Positions 1 to 6,730 of a stretch of DNA of 12,714 nucleotides are shown in pieces (positions within the stretch are counted from its first letter, which is position 1; each line of letters begins with the position of its first letter). The translations under genes and the position numbers were made by a program. The DNA is taken from contig JAJYCH010000056.1 of assembly GCA_021778575.1 (NCBI GenBank), forward strand, positions 1-12,714, written 5' to 3'. The notes below the pieces were generated by a model. That model ran no database searches. It was given only the letters and a program-made list of their open reading frames with translations, and had not been told where the DNA came from. Origin of the DNA: Planctomycetota bacterium. GTDB lineage: Bacteria; Planctomycetota; Planctomycetia; Isosphaerales; Isosphaeraceae.

Positions 1-1067
1 CGAGCACCTACGCGCCGATCATTCAGACGATCCAGGATCGGCTCTACGTCGAGCAAAAAGAGCGGCGGTTCTACGCGACCGATCTCGGGATGCTCGTCAC
101 CGACGTGCTGGTCCAGTATTTCCCGAAGATCATGGACTTCAAGTTCACCGCGCACATGGAGGACGAACTCGACGAGATCGCCACGGCCAAGGTCGACATG
201 GTCAAGGTTCTCGATGAGTTCTACCACCCGTTCCAGGAAGACCTGAAGCTTGCCACCGCGAACATGCCCAAGGTTGAACTCCTTTCCGAGGAGAAATGCA
301 ACGAGTGCGGCGCGCCGATGGCGATCAAGTTCAGCAAGACCGGGCAGTTCCTCGGCTGCTCGCGTTACCCCGAGTGCAAGGCGACTCGCCCGATGGACGG
401 GTCGGCCCGACCGGCGGCGATCGAGACCGAGCACAAGTGCCCCAAGTGCGGCAAGCCGTTGATGTTGCGGGAAAGCAAGCGAGGGCCGTTCCTGTCCTGC
501 TCGGGCTACCCGACCTGCAAGGAGTCGTTCAACCTCGACCCGGTCACGAACCTGCCGGTGCCTTCGGTTGTCGAGACCGAGCACGTTTGCGATAAGTGCG
601 GCAAGCCCATGGCCTTGCGGCAAGGATCGCGGGGCGCGTTCCTGGGCTGCATCGGCTATCCGAAGTGTCGGAACACGATGCCGGTGGATGACGCGGGCAA
701 GCCGGTCGTGCCGGTGAAGGTCGACGTCAAGTGTGAGAAGTGCGGCGGCCCGATGGGCGTGAAGTCAGGTCGTCGGGGAGCGTTCCTCGGCTGCCTGAAT
801 TACCCCAAGTGCCGGAGCACCGCGCCGATTCCCGACGACCTGAAGGAACAGCTTGGCGAGGCCGCGACCGCCCCGGCCGCCGCCTCGGGTCCTGATCTCA
901 AGACGATCGTGCCGGTCGAGGTTTGCGATGATTGCGGCGGGCCGATGACCGTCCGCCGAGGGCGTCGCGGCTTCTTCCTGGGCTGTGCCAAGTATCCCAA
1001 GTGCAAGGGAACCAAGGAGCCCGGTGAAGCGACGATGGAGAAGATCACGGCCGTCACGGGGAGCTAA
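1..1067 (+). CDS. topA: DNA topoisomerase I (type IA), C-terminal part, 5' end outside window
   Basis: Type IA topoisomerase relaxes negatively supercoiled DNA through a 5'-phosphotyrosine intermediate. The reading frame is open from base 3. The first visible residues (STYAPIIQTIQDRLYV, then a FYATDLGMLVTDVL stretch) match the end of the TopA catalytic core, just after the active-site domains, which lie upstream of the window. From about base 297 to 1007 the protein is a tail of five Cys4 zinc ribbons, each with the pattern C-x2-C-x16-C-x5-C and a G-x-FLGC-x-x-YPKC signature. A longer Ala/Pro-rich linker (about 853-900) separates fingers 4 and 5. E. coli TopA has three such fingers, so five is a long tail; they are expected to bind single-stranded DNA or partner proteins. 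The stop codon is at 1065-1067, followed by a strong terminator. Identification is secure; the real start is not visible. Confidence 0.95.
   Translation, partial: STYAPIIQTIQDRLYVEQKERRFYATDLGMLVTDVLVQYFPKIMDFKFTAHMEDELDEIATAKVDMVKVLDEFYHPFQEDLKLATANMPKVELLSEEKCNECGAPMAIKFSKTGQFLGCSRYPECKATRPMDGSARPAAIETEHKCPKCGKPLMLRESKRGPFLSCSGYPTCKESFNLDPVTNLPVPSVVETEHVCDKCGKPMALRQGSRGAFLGCIGYPKCRNTMPVDDAGKPVVPVKVDVKCEKCGGPMGVKSGRRGAFLGCLNYPKCRSTAPIPDDLKEQLGEAATAPAAASGPDLKTIVPVEVCDDCGGPMTVRRGRRGFFLGCAKYPKCKGTKEPGEATMEKITAVTGS
297..1007 (+). repeat. Five tandem Cys4 zinc-ribbon coding repeats in topA
   Basis: The Cys quartets lie at about 297-377, 438-518, 588-668, 732-812 and 924-1004. All five keep exactly the same spacing (CxxC, 16 residues, CxxxxxC), and no cysteine is missing. 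Repeat-to-repeat distances are 47, 50, 48 and 64 residues, so the last unit is set apart by a linker. The units are diverged at sequence level, which fits old duplication rather than recent copying. Confidence 0.9.
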
Positions 1068-1087
1068 CCCGGTCGCCGATTCGAATT

Positions 1088-1135
1088 CCCTTCGCCCCGC
1101 GACGGTCGACGAGACCGCGCGGGGGAGGGTTTTTT
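1088..1135 (+). terminator. Intrinsic terminator after topA
   Basis: A perfect 7-bp stem (CCCCGCG at 1095-1101 with CGCGGGG at 1118-1124) continues inward, after one bulged A, with CGGTC (1103-1107) pairing GACCG (1113-1117) around a 5-nt loop. Outer pairs between 1089-1093 and 1125-1129 (with one G-T pair and G1094 bulged) can lengthen it. Six T residues (1130-1135) follow directly. It lies 20 bases after the topA stop, the classic position for Rho-independent termination, and would separate topA from the redox operon. Confidence 0.8.
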
Positions 1136-1258
1136 CGAGGTTCTTCGGGTCGAGACAATTCGGGCACCTGACTTGCTCTGCGAGAAGTTGTGCCTCGCGG
1201 TGGAACATGGCGGGATGTCTCGCGAAGTCCATCCGAGCAACTTGCGGAGCGACTCACC

Positions 1259-1516
1259 ATGCGTCAAGCTAACGTTTCGGTCTATGGGTCGAACTCGTGC
1301 CCGGACACCCGTCGCGTCCTGAAATTTCTCGATGCGCAAAGTATCCCTTACGAGTTCAAGGACCTCGACGAGGTCCCTGAGTTCCAGACCTATATCGCCA
1401 ACCTGAACGACGGCAAACCGGTGATGCCCACGGTTCAGGTCGAGAACGAATTCTATTTCAACCCCGACCTCGATACCTTGATCGAGGCTGTGCAAGCCGC
1501 GTCCGTCGCGCGGTAG
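1259..1516 (+). CDS. Glutaredoxin-like (mycoredoxin/NrdH-type) thiol oxidoreductase, 85 aa
   Basis: A small cytoplasmic thioredoxin-fold protein expected to reduce disulfides or mixed thiol adducts. The ATG at 1259 is preceded by GGAG at 1246-1249 (9-nt spacing). An in-frame start at 1190 only adds residues before the beta-strand and is not needed. The fold runs from strand VSVYG (6-10) to the redox site C14-P15-D16-T17, a helix, strand IPYEFKDLDE, the cis-proline region (KPVMPTVQV) and a final NPDLDTLIEAV helix. The active site keeps only the N-terminal cysteine, so it is a monothiol type (C-P-D-T instead of C-P-Y-C). The NP-x-x-x-x-L end resembles the mycoredoxin/glutaredoxin-like branch. 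The next gene (OsmC family) starts 17 bases downstream, so the two probably form a redox operon. Family assignment is firm; electron donor and substrate are unknown. Confidence 0.85.
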   Translation: MRQANVSVYGSNSCPDTRRVLKFLDAQSIPYEFKDLDEVPEFQTYIANLNDGKPVMPTVQVENEFYFNPDLDTLIEAVQAASVAR

Positions 1517-1533
1517 GTGATCCGAGGTACTTC

Positions 1534-2055
1534 ATGGATTCCGAGACGCTTCGTGCTCAGCAAGCTCCGTTGAAGGCAAAGTATCGCGAGAATCCGGCTT
1601 CGAGCCTTTTTACCCTCAAGGCTTCCGGGTCGCTTGATGGTGAAGGGATGACCTGCAAGGTCTCGACCGCTCGGGGTCTCGCCGAAGCCGGCTTGCACGA
1701 GGCGACCGGAGGGGACGGGCTCTCGTTGTGCTCGGGGGACATGCTACTGGAGGCGCTGGTCGCCTGTGCCGGGGTGACCTTGAAGGCGGTGGCGACGGCA
1801 CTGGAAATCACCGTTCGGAGCGGGACCGTCCGGGCCGAAGGAGATCTCGACTTTCGAGGGACTCTGGCCATCAGCAAGGAGGTTCCGGTCGGCTTCCGCG
1901 CGATCCGCTTGAACTTCGACCTCGACACCGACGCGACCGAGGAGCAGCTTGCCACGCTCCTGAAGCTGACCGAACGCTATTGCGTGATCTATCAGACGAT
2001 CAAGGTGGCCCCGGACTTGTCGACCGAGCTTCGGGTGGATCGACCGGAAGCGTGA
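1534..2055 (+). CDS. OsmC-family peroxidase-like protein, 173 aa
   Basis: OsmC/Ohr proteins reduce organic hydroperoxides using two conserved cysteines. Both are present here: C78 in the helix motif GDMLLEALVACAGVTL and C150 in LTERYCVIYQT, the usual two-helix placement. The N-terminal 65 residues form the expected strand-rich part and are slightly long for the family. The ATG at 1534 has GAGG at 1524-1527. The gene follows the glutaredoxin-like gene by 17 bases, so a shared transcript for thiol/peroxide defence is likely. The second cysteine sits in a YC-x-x-x-QT context close to the YhfA-like OsmC branch rather than true Ohr, so the substrate is uncertain. The last 56 bases overlap the 3' end of the opposite-strand histidine kinase gene. 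Confidence 0.85.
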   Translation: MDSETLRAQQAPLKAKYRENPASSLFTLKASGSLDGEGMTCKVSTARGLAEAGLHEATGGDGLSLCSGDMLLEALVACAGVTLKAVATALEITVRSGTVRAEGDLDFRGTLAISKEVPVGFRAIRLNFDLDTDATEEQLATLLKLTERYCVIYQTIKVAPDLSTELRVDRPEA

Positions 2056-3289
2056 CGACGAACCGCGTTCCGCGTCCCGGTTCGGAATCGAACTTGATCG
2101 TGCCGCCGTGCTGCTCGACGATGTTGTACGAGATCCAGAGACCCAGGCCGGTGCCGACTCCGAGCGGCTTGGTCGTGAAGAACGGGTCGAAGATCTTTCC
2201 CCTGATCGACTCGGGAATTCCCGGGCCGTTATCGCTGACCTCGTACCGAACCTGGCGGGATGATTCGAGCCAGCGGGTCCGAACGGTGATCCTGGCCCCC
2301 GGATCAACGGCCTGGATCGCGTTCATCAGCAGGTTGAGCAGGACCTGGTTGATCTGACCGGGGTTGCAGTCGATCATCGGCGCGGGTTCGGTGTCGACGA
2401 TCAGGTCGATCCCCTTCTGGCGGATCTGGAACCGGACCATCTCGATGGTCGCTCGGACGGCTTCATTCGGGTCAACGCGCTTGCTGGTTGCCTCGTCGAG
2501 CCGGGAGAAGTCGCGGAGCCCGGCAACAATCTCGCCGACGCGCTGGAGGCCGGTCCTGGTGCTCTGGAGCAGCCGATCGAGGTTCGCGAGGGTGTAGTTC
2601 AGGTCGATCCGGTCCTCGAATTCCTGGATCGAATCGGGGACCGAGGCGCCAAAGTGCGTCCGGTAAATGGTCATCAACTCGGCGATCTGGCGGACGTCGC
2701 GGTCGAGGACGGCCAGATTGTTGGTGACGTAAGAGAGTGGGTTATTGATCTCGTGAGCCACGCCGGCGACAAGCTGGCCGAGACTGGCCATCTTCTCGCT
2801 CTGAACGAGATGCGCCTGGGCTTCCTGGAGCTGGCGGAGCGTGGTCTGGAGTTCGTCCTTCTGACGACGGAGTTCATCCTCGGCCTTCTGGCGGGCCTGG
2901 TCGAGCCGATGCCGTTCGAGCGCGCCTCGGACGGCGGCAGCCACTCTGGGAGTGTGCAACTCGTCCTTGGTCAGGTAGTCGGAAGCCCCTTGTTTGAGGA
3001 GGTCGACGGCGACGTTCTCGGAACCGCCTCCGGTGACGATCACCACGGGTAATTCGGGAGCGATCGCCAGGCGAATCCGGGCCAGGACCTCGTCGCCATC
3101 CATCAAGGGAAGGTGATAGTCGAGGACAACCAGGTCGAACGGCTCGGCCGTGAGCTGCTGGAGCCCCTTTTCGCCGGAGTCGGCGAAGACCAGGTCGAAT
3201 TCGTGGAGCGTTCGGCGATAAACCGACTGGTCCGCCTTGCTGTCCTCGATCACGAGGACCCGACTCCGCGCGGCTTCTGGATCGATCAT
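2000..3289 (-). CDS. Receiver domain-sensor histidine kinase fusion, 429 aa, cytoplasmic
   Basis: Domain order: REC domain (about 9-125) with acidic pocket E15/D16, phospho-acceptor D57 (VLDYHLP), switch T86 and K108; coiled coil (about 125-165); HisKA with H-box H179 (SLGQLVAGVAHEINNP); a helical stretch ending in IVAGLRDFSRLDE; then a HATPase domain with N-box (NQVLLNLLMNAIQAV, around 315-328), G1 box DNGPGIP (353-359), F-box DPFFTTK (368-374) and G2 box GTGLGL (379-384). All catalytic motifs look intact. There is no signal peptide, transmembrane segment or periplasmic sensor, so input probably arrives by phosphorylation of the N-terminal receiver by another kinase. The protein would then act as a phosphorelay or feedback node. 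No separate response regulator lies next to it. The ATG at 3287-3289 has only a weak GGA upstream. The 3' end overlaps the osmC-like gene by 56 bp. Confidence 0.92.
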   Translation of the reverse strand: MIDPEAARSRVLVIEDSKADQSVYRRTLHEFDLVFADSGEKGLQQLTAEPFDLVVLDYHLPLMDGDEVLARIRLAIAPELPVVIVTGGGSENVAVDLLKQGASDYLTKDELHTPRVAAAVRGALERHRLDQARQKAEDELRRQKDELQTTLRQLQEAQAHLVQSEKMASLGQLVAGVAHEINNPLSYVTNNLAVLDRDVRQIAELMTIYRTHFGASVPDSIQEFEDRIDLNYTLANLDRLLQSTRTGLQRVGEIVAGLRDFSRLDEATSKRVDPNEAVRATIEMVRFQIRQKGIDLIVDTEPAPMIDCNPGQINQVLLNLLMNAIQAVDPGARITVRTRWLESSRQVRYEVSDNGPGIPESIRGKIFDPFFTTKPLGVGTGLGLWISYNIVEQHGGTIKFDSEPGRGTRFVVTLPVDPPEARSTSPGPP

Positions 3290-3392
3290 CGTATGGTTCC
3301 GTGGTCGGATCGGCCGGGGCCTCTCCCTCTCGCGGTCACTCCAGCGTAACCGGGAACCGGCGGTCGAGCCAACAGAGGTTGCTGCGGGATCA

Positions 3393-3418
3393 GTCGAATC
3401 CAGCCTAGTCTATTCGAC
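3393..3418. repeat. Perfect 7-bp inverted repeat, candidate operator in divergent promoter region
   Basis: GTCGAAT (3393-3399) and ATTCGAC (3412-3418) are exact reverse complements separated by 12 bases. They lie in the spacer between the - strand kinase start (3289) and the + strand glycoamylase-like start (3542). A spacing of 19 bp centre to centre, close to two helical turns, fits a dimeric regulator site. No T-run follows, so a terminator is unlikely. Function is inferred from position only. Confidence 0.35.
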
Positions 3419-3541
3419 CCGGGCTTGCTTCGGCTGGCCAAATGGTCGTCGGTACGTTAGCCTCATCGATACAAGCAAAGTCGAACTGTGGACCGATCCT
3501 CTCTTCTTTTTCGTCCCCAGCCCCGGGAGTCGTCCAAGACG

Positions 3542-4831
3542 ATGTATTGCGTCACGATTACCGACGCTCATCTCGACACGCTCCAGTGGGTTTCTCTCAT
3601 CTATTATCTGAGGGAATCGAACCCCGAGAATGGTCTCGTGGCGGACAAGACCTTGAAGGGTTCGCCGGCGAGCATCGCCGCGGTCGGTTTCTCGCTGGCA
3701 ACGGCTCCCGTCGTGGTTGAACGCGAGATCCTCGAGCGCGAACAGGCCGCCCGGATCGTCCTGAAGAAGCTTCGGTTCTTTCGCGAAAGTCCGCAAGGCC
3801 CCGAGCCCGACGCGACCGGCTACAAAGGGTTTTATTACCACTTTCTCGACATGAAGACCGGACGACGGGTCTGGGACTGCGAGATCTCGACGGTTGATAC
3901 CGCCTTCCTGATCGCCGGTGCCCTGACCGTGGCGGCTTATTTTGATCGCGACGACCCGATCGAAGTCCAGATTCGCGAGACCGCCGAGTTCCTTTATCGC
4001 CGGGTCGACTGGAAGTGGGCCACCAACGGCGCCGCCGCGCTCACTCATGGCTGGCGGCCCGAAACGGGATTTATCCGTTACAGATACGAAGGTTATGACG
4101 AGGCACTCCTGCTCTATGTGCTGGCGCTGGGGTCGCCGACTTACGGTCTTGATCCGTCGAGCTACGCGGCGTGGACCTCGAGCTTCCAGTGGAAGCAGAT
4201 TTATGATTGGGAGTATCTCTATTCCGGCCCGTTGTTCACCCACCAGCTTTCGCACCTGTTCATCGACCTCAAGGAGATCCGTGACCCGTTCATGCGAACG
4301 CGCGGAATCGATTACTTCGAGAACTCGCGTCGGGCGACGTATGTCCAGCGGGCCTATGCGATCCACAACCCGCTGGAATTCGCGATGTACGGCGAAACTT
4401 GTTGGGGTTTCACGGCTTGCGACGGTCCAGGCTGGTTGAGTAAGTCGGTTAACGGCATCGAGCGGCGGTTCTACGATTACCTGGCGCGCGGAGCCCCGTT
4501 TGGTCCCGACGACGGCACGATTGCTCCGTGGGTGGTCGTCGCGTCGCTCCCGTTCGCGCCCGAGATCGTCTTGCCGACGATCCAGCATTTCAATTCGCTT
4601 GATCTGGGGATGACGGATTCTTACGGCTTCAAGACAAGCTTCAACCCGACATTTGAGGTCGAAGGGAGTCATTGCGGCTGGGTTTCTCCGTATTATTTTG
4701 GAATAGATCAAGGTCCGCTGGTCTTGATGATCGAAAACTATCGAACCGGTCTCCTCTGGTCGGTGACGAAGCGCTCCCCCTGGATTGTCCGCGGGCTCCG
4801 CCAGGCGGGTTTCCAGGGGGGCTGGCTGTAA
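3542..4831 (+). CDS. Glycoamylase-like protein (PF10091; GH144-type glucan hydrolase family)
   Basis: The protein matches the glycoamylase-like family (COG5368/PF10091), an (alpha/alpha)6-barrel group that includes endo-beta-1,2-glucanases of GH144. Family blocks visible are SIAAVGF (about 44-50), GYKGFYYHFLDMKTGRR (93-109), CEISTVDTA (113-121), YEGYDEALLLYVLALGSPT (182-200), GIDYFENSRRATYVQRAYA (255-273) and WGFTACDGPG (288-297). The length of about 429 aa covers the whole domain, with nothing attached. Most secreted relatives carry a signal peptide, but none is visible here, so the protein looks cytoplasmic. I chose ATG 3542, with GGGAG at 3525-3529 (12-nt spacing); a GTG at 3488 in the same frame would add 18 residues but has no clear ribosome site. 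It is followed after 48 bases by an ABC transporter gene on the same strand. Substrate (beta-1,2-glucan or another glucan) is not determinable from sequence; the label 'glucoamylase' should not be taken literally. Confidence 0.85.
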   Translation: MYCVTITDAHLDTLQWVSLIYYLRESNPENGLVADKTLKGSPASIAAVGFSLATAPVVVEREILEREQAARIVLKKLRFFRESPQGPEPDATGYKGFYYHFLDMKTGRRVWDCEISTVDTAFLIAGALTVAAYFDRDDPIEVQIRETAEFLYRRVDWKWATNGAAALTHGWRPETGFIRYRYEGYDEALLLYVLALGSPTYGLDPSSYAAWTSSFQWKQIYDWEYLYSGPLFTHQLSHLFIDLKEIRDPFMRTRGIDYFENSRRATYVQRAYAIHNPLEFAMYGETCWGFTACDGPGWLSKSVNGIERRFYDYLARGAPFGPDDGTIAPWVVVASLPFAPEIVLPTIQHFNSLDLGMTDSYGFKTSFNPTFEVEGSHCGWVSPYYFGIDQGPLVLMIENYRTGLLWSVTKRSPWIVRGLRQAGFQGGWL

Positions 4832-4879
4832 GTTGGTCGGACCGGCCCGCGGTGGATCCGGAACGACGGCCATCCTCGA

Positions 4880-6730
4880 ATGAGTCGATTTTTCATGGCT
4901 TCGATCTCAGCCGCGTCTCCCAGCACGAAGCCCGCGAGCCTCAAGCCTTGGATCAGGATCTTCCGGATCACCCGGCCGATCTTCGTCTCGGACATGCGCT
5001 GGCACGCGATCGCCTGGTTGGTGGCACTTCTGGCGTTGGTGCTCGGCGTCGTTTATCTCAACGTAGTCAATGGTTACGTCAACCGCGACTTCATGACCGC
5101 GATCTCCGAACGGAACTCGGTCGCGTACCGGATCATGGCGCTGAAGTACCTGCTGGTCTTCGCCGCGTCGACGGCCGTGGCCGTTTTCGCCAAGTTCTCC
5201 GAGGAACGGCTGGGAATTCTCTGGCGAGGCTGGTTGACCCGGCACCTGATCGAAAAATACCTGAGCAACCGGTCGTATCACCGATTGATGAACCGTAGCG
5301 ACATCGATAATCCCGACCAGCGAATGACCGAGGACGTCAAGACCTTCACGACAACCACCCTCTCGTTCCTCCTGATGTTCATGAACGCCACGATCACCGC
5401 GATCGCGTTCTCTCGGGTGATCTGGCTGATCTCGCCCGACCTCCTGGGCGTGGCCGTCGGCTACGCGGCCATCGGCTCGTTCCTGACCATCCTCGTCGGC
5501 CGTAAACTGGTGGGACTCAACAACCTCCAGCTCCGCAAAGAAGCCAACTTCCGCTACGAGCTGATTCACGTTCGCGAGTACGCCGACTCGATCGCCATCC
5601 TTCGAGGCGAGAAGAAACAGCAGATCCGGCTCAACAAACGACTTCGCGAACTCGTCGAAAACTTCCGGTCGATCGTCGGGGTCAACCGGAACCTGGGTTT
5701 CTTCACGATCAGCTATAACTACCTGATTCAGATCCTCCCAATCCTGATCATCGCCCCGCGCTATATCCGAGGGCAGGTGGAGTTCGGTGTCGTCACTCAA
5801 GCGGCTCTCGCGTTCACGGCGATCCTGGGAGCTTTCTCGCTGATCGTTACCCAGTTTGCCCAGATTTCTTCATTTGCCGCGGTCGTGAACCGGCTCGGCG
5901 CGATCTGGGAAGCCCTCGAAGAACCCCCGGCGACTCAGGCCACCCGGATCGAGATCATTTATGATGAGACCCGCGTTGCCTACGAAGGCCTGACGCTCCG
6001 GTCGGTCAAAGGGGATAAGTCGGTCGTCGACACCGATGGCTTTCGAGGTGACCAAGCTGGTGCCTCGGGACCGGCCACGAAGCGCGAAAAAGTCCTGATC
6101 GACCATCTCGACCTGGAAGTTCCGCTCGGCCGTCGGCTCCTGATCCTCGGTCCCGACGGAATCGGCAAGACCTCGCTCGGTCGGGCAACCGTGGGGATCT
6201 GGGAGATGGGGGAAGGGCGGATCATTCGCCCCAGTCCGGAAAACATCCTTTTCGTTCCGCAACGCCCCTATACCGCGCTGGGAACCCTGCGCGATCAGTT
6301 CTTCGACGCCGATTATCTCGGGCCGGCGGCCGACGAACGGTTGATCGCCACATTGACCCAACTCGCCTTCGGGCCGATCCTCGACCGGGTCGGTGGGCTC
6401 GACACCGAGCGCGACTGGGGGAATATCCTGACCGTTGGCGAGCAACAATTGCTCGGGATCGCCCGGCTCCTGATCGCTCAGCCGAAGTTTGCCTTCCTCG
6501 ACCGGGCGACCAATGCCTTGAGCACCTCCCGGAGCCGCCACGTCTACGAGATGCTCTCGCATAGCTCGATCACTTACATCAGTGTCAGCGACGACCCCGG
6601 CCTGCGCGACTATCACGACAATGTGATGGTCCTGAAGGCGAATGGAAACTGGACCTTCGGGCCGGCCAAGGACTGGTCGCCGGACGAAGAATCGGTCACC
6701 AGCGCCAGTTCGGGGCCACCCGGGGATTGA
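4880..6730 (+). CDS. SbmA/BacA/ABCD-like ABC transporter (permease-ATPase fusion) with degenerate ATPase site, 616 aa
   Basis: N-terminal half: an ABC_membrane_2-type (PF06472) domain with hydrophobic segments near 43-64, 88-106, 160-180, 186-206, 280-297 and 305-326, and the family motif NPDQRMTEDV (144-153). C-terminal half: an ATPase domain with Walker A GPDGIGKT (424-431), Q-loop Q461 (FVPQRPY) and signature TVGEQ (518-522, replacing LSGGQ, as is usual for this family's LGEQQ form). Walker B ends FAFLD541 but is followed by R542 where the catalytic Glu is expected, the D-loop reads NALS instead of SALD, and the H-switch position is D571 (SVSDD instead of SVGHR). A polar insert (about 377-400) sits at the start of the ATPase domain. 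Relatives move peptides, fatty acyl groups or cobalamin. It probably homodimerises in the inner membrane. There is no strong ribosome site at ATG 4880; M6 (4895) is an alternative start. Likely co-transcribed with the glycoamylase-like gene. Confidence 0.88.
   Translation: MSRFFMASISAASPSTKPASLKPWIRIFRITRPIFVSDMRWHAIAWLVALLALVLGVVYLNVVNGYVNRDFMTAISERNSVAYRIMALKYLLVFAASTAVAVFAKFSEERLGILWRGWLTRHLIEKYLSNRSYHRLMNRSDIDNPDQRMTEDVKTFTTTTLSFLLMFMNATITAIAFSRVIWLISPDLLGVAVGYAAIGSFLTILVGRKLVGLNNLQLRKEANFRYELIHVREYADSIAILRGEKKQQIRLNKRLRELVENFRSIVGVNRNLGFFTISYNYLIQILPILIIAPRYIRGQVEFGVVTQAALAFTAILGAFSLIVTQFAQISSFAAVVNRLGAIWEALEEPPATQATRIEIIYDETRVAYEGLTLRSVKGDKSVVDTDGFRGDQAGASGPATKREKVLIDHLDLEVPLGRRLLILGPDGIGKTSLGRATVGIWEMGEGRIIRPSPENILFVPQRPYTALGTLRDQFFDADYLGPAADERLIATLTQLAFGPILDRVGGLDTERDWGNILTVGEQQLLGIARLLIAQPKFAFLDRATNALSTSRSRHVYEMLSHSSITYISVSDDPGLRDYHDNVMVLKANGNWTFGPAKDWSPDEESVTSASSGPPGD

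Noticed and set aside
1190..1258. Longer N-terminus for the glutaredoxin-like protein
   Set aside because: The extra residues precede the first beta-strand of the fold, and the ATG at 1259 has its own GGAG ribosome site.
3410..4873. Long (487-codon) open frame on the - strand opposite the glycoamylase-like gene
   Set aside because: It is antisense to a clear PF10091-family protein, has a composition typical of GC-rich shadow frames and shows no domain pattern.
4907..5800. 297-codon - strand frame inside the ABC transporter gene
   Set aside because: Very rich in Asp, Arg and Gly with no hydrophobic core or motif; the + strand frame encodes a well-formed ABC protein.
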